From Acidimicrobiaceae bacterium (GTDB taxonomy: Bacteria > Actinomycetota > Acidimicrobiia > Acidimicrobiales > RAAP-2): DNA of 6,591 bases. Positions 5,753 to 6,591 of the stretch are shown here, one piece after another; position 1 is the stretch's first letter, and the number at the start of each line of letters is the position of its first letter. Both the position numbers and the translations under genes were made by a program. The notes below the pieces were generated by a model. It was not told the DNA's origin, ran no database searches, and saw only the letters and a list, made by a program, of their open reading frames with translations. The DNA lies in contig PMAL01000125.1 of assembly GCA_003152555.1 (NCBI GenBank), forward strand, positions 1 through 6,591. The letters are read 5' to 3'.

Positions 5753-6591
5753 ATGAAACTTCACTCTCTTGGCCGTACCGGCATCAAAGTCAGCCCACTG
5801 TGCCTCGGCGCCATGATGTTCGGCGCGTGGGGCAACCCCGACCATGATGAATCCATCCGCATTATCCATCGCGCGCTCGATGCCGGCATCAATTTCATTG
5901 ACACCGCCGACGTCTATTCCCAGGGCGAGTCTGAGATCATCGTGGGCAAAGCCTTGTCCTCGATTGATCGTTCGCGCGTCGTGGTCGCGACCAAGGTGCA
6001 CGGCAACATGGGTGACGATCCCAACGCCCAGGGCAACTCGCGGCGCTGGATCATCGCCGAATGCGACAACAGCCTGCGCCGTCTGGGTCTGGACTACATC
6101 GACCTCTACCAAATACATCGGCCCGACGAGTCAGTGGACATCGATGAAACATTGGGCGCGCTGAGCGACCTCGTGCACGCCGGCAAGATTCGCTCTTTTG
6201 GCAGTTCGACCTTCCCGGCCGAGCAGATCGTCGAAGCCCAGTGGGTGGCCGAGCGTCGCGGGCGTGAGCGCTTTCGTACCGAGCAGCCCCCGTACTCAAT
6301 TCTCGTGCGCGGCATTGAGCGTGACGTCCTGCCAATCGCCCTGTCTTACGGGATGGGTGTGATCCCCTGGAGCCCGCTCGCGGGCGGCTGGCTGTCCGGA
6401 AAGTTTGGTGCCGGCAAAGAGAACGTCAGCCGACGCGCCGAGCGCCTGCCCGCGCGCTACGACATGAGCCTGGCGGCCAACCAGCGCAAACTGGAAATCG
6501 TCACGACGCTGAGCACCCTGGCCGACGAGGCCGGTCTCACGATAATTGAGCTCGCCCTCGCGTTCGTCTTAGAGCACCCGGCGATTAGCGC
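5753..6591 (+). CDS. Aldo/keto reductase, 3' end cut by window edge
   Basis: An NADPH-dependent oxidoreductase of the AKR superfamily (TIM barrel), reducing aldehydes or ketones in the cytosol; the substrate is unknown. The frame is open from ATG to the window end (279 codons) with no stop, so only the C-terminal part is missing (members are usually about 310-350 residues). The N-terminus MKLHSLGRTGIKVSPLCLG is typical. The catalytic tetrad is complete: D50 and Y55 in FIDTADVY, K81 in VATK, and H122 in LYQIHRPD. LGLDYIDLYQIHRPD and GKIRSFGSS are family blocks, and VIPWSPLAGGWLSGKF (203-218) lies on the cofactor side of the barrel. The last visible residues, EHPAIS, precede the usual cofactor-binding C-terminal segment. 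No Shine-Dalgarno is present, in line with a leaderless start. It lies 54 bases after the exporter gene on the same strand. Confidence 0.93.
   Translation, partial: MKLHSLGRTGIKVSPLCLGAMMFGAWGNPDHDESIRIIHRALDAGINFIDTADVYSQGESEIIVGKALSSIDRSRVVVATKVHGNMGDDPNAQGNSRRWIIAECDNSLRRLGLDYIDLYQIHRPDESVDIDETLGALSDLVHAGKIRSFGSSTFPAEQIVEAQWVAERRGRERFRTEQPPYSILVRGIERDVLPIALSYGMGVIPWSPLAGGWLSGKFGAGKENVSRRAERLPARYDMSLAANQRKLEIVTTLSTLADEAGLTIIELALAFVLEHPAIS

Noticed and set aside
1..6591. CRISPR array, insertion sequence or toxin-antitoxin module
   Set aside because: There are no regularly spaced identical repeats, no transposase or integrase motifs, and no small paired genes of toxin-antitoxin type; the only periodic repeats encode propeller blades.

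Overview
The window is an ordinary-looking stretch of bacterial chromosome, most likely from a moderately GC-rich actinobacterium. This is inferred from: a PadR gene followed by a membrane protein with an N-terminal WRERYGEEF block, a pairing common in actinobacteria; GTG starts; a tRNA with an encoded CCA; and two genes whose -10 boxes sit so close to the ATG that leaderless mRNA is the simplest reading. No species can be named from the sequence alone.

Layout. (1) Positions 117-1211, minus strand: a secreted seven-repeat beta-propeller. (2) Positions 1218-1561: a 344-base divergent intergenic region with three inverted repeats and a strong sigma-70-type promoter for the next gene. (3) Positions 1562-2934, plus strand: a two-gene operon of a short PadR-type repressor overlapping a polytopic membrane protein of unknown function. 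(4) Positions 2935-3109: an intergenic stretch with nothing recognisable. (5) Positions 3110-3186, minus strand: tRNA-Val(GAC), lying 60 bases downstream of (6) a stand-alone DEDDh 3'-5' exonuclease of the DnaQ family (3247-3903, minus). (7) Positions 3904-4168: a divergent gap of about 265 bases. (8) Positions 4169-5698, plus: a 14-TM DHA2-type MFS drug exporter. (9) From 5753 to the window end, plus: an aldo/keto reductase cut off by the window edge, so it has no stop codon here.

How the parts work together. The clearest regulatory unit is the padR operon. Its promoter (TTGACG, 17 bp, TATAGT) is flanked and invaded by GATGCA/TGCATC half-sites that fit an autoregulatory operator, and PadR presumably controls the overlapping membrane-protein gene. 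The exporter and the aldo/keto reductase are adjacent on the same strand, but an 18-bp palindrome containing a possible -10 box lies directly before the reductase, suggesting it has its own promoter. The propeller, exonuclease and tRNA show no functional link to their neighbours.

No mobile element, CRISPR array, rRNA or attachment site was seen. The parts most worth a second look are the inverted-repeat-rich region at 1340-1540, the PadR/membrane-protein pair and the shared leaderless promoter geometry.
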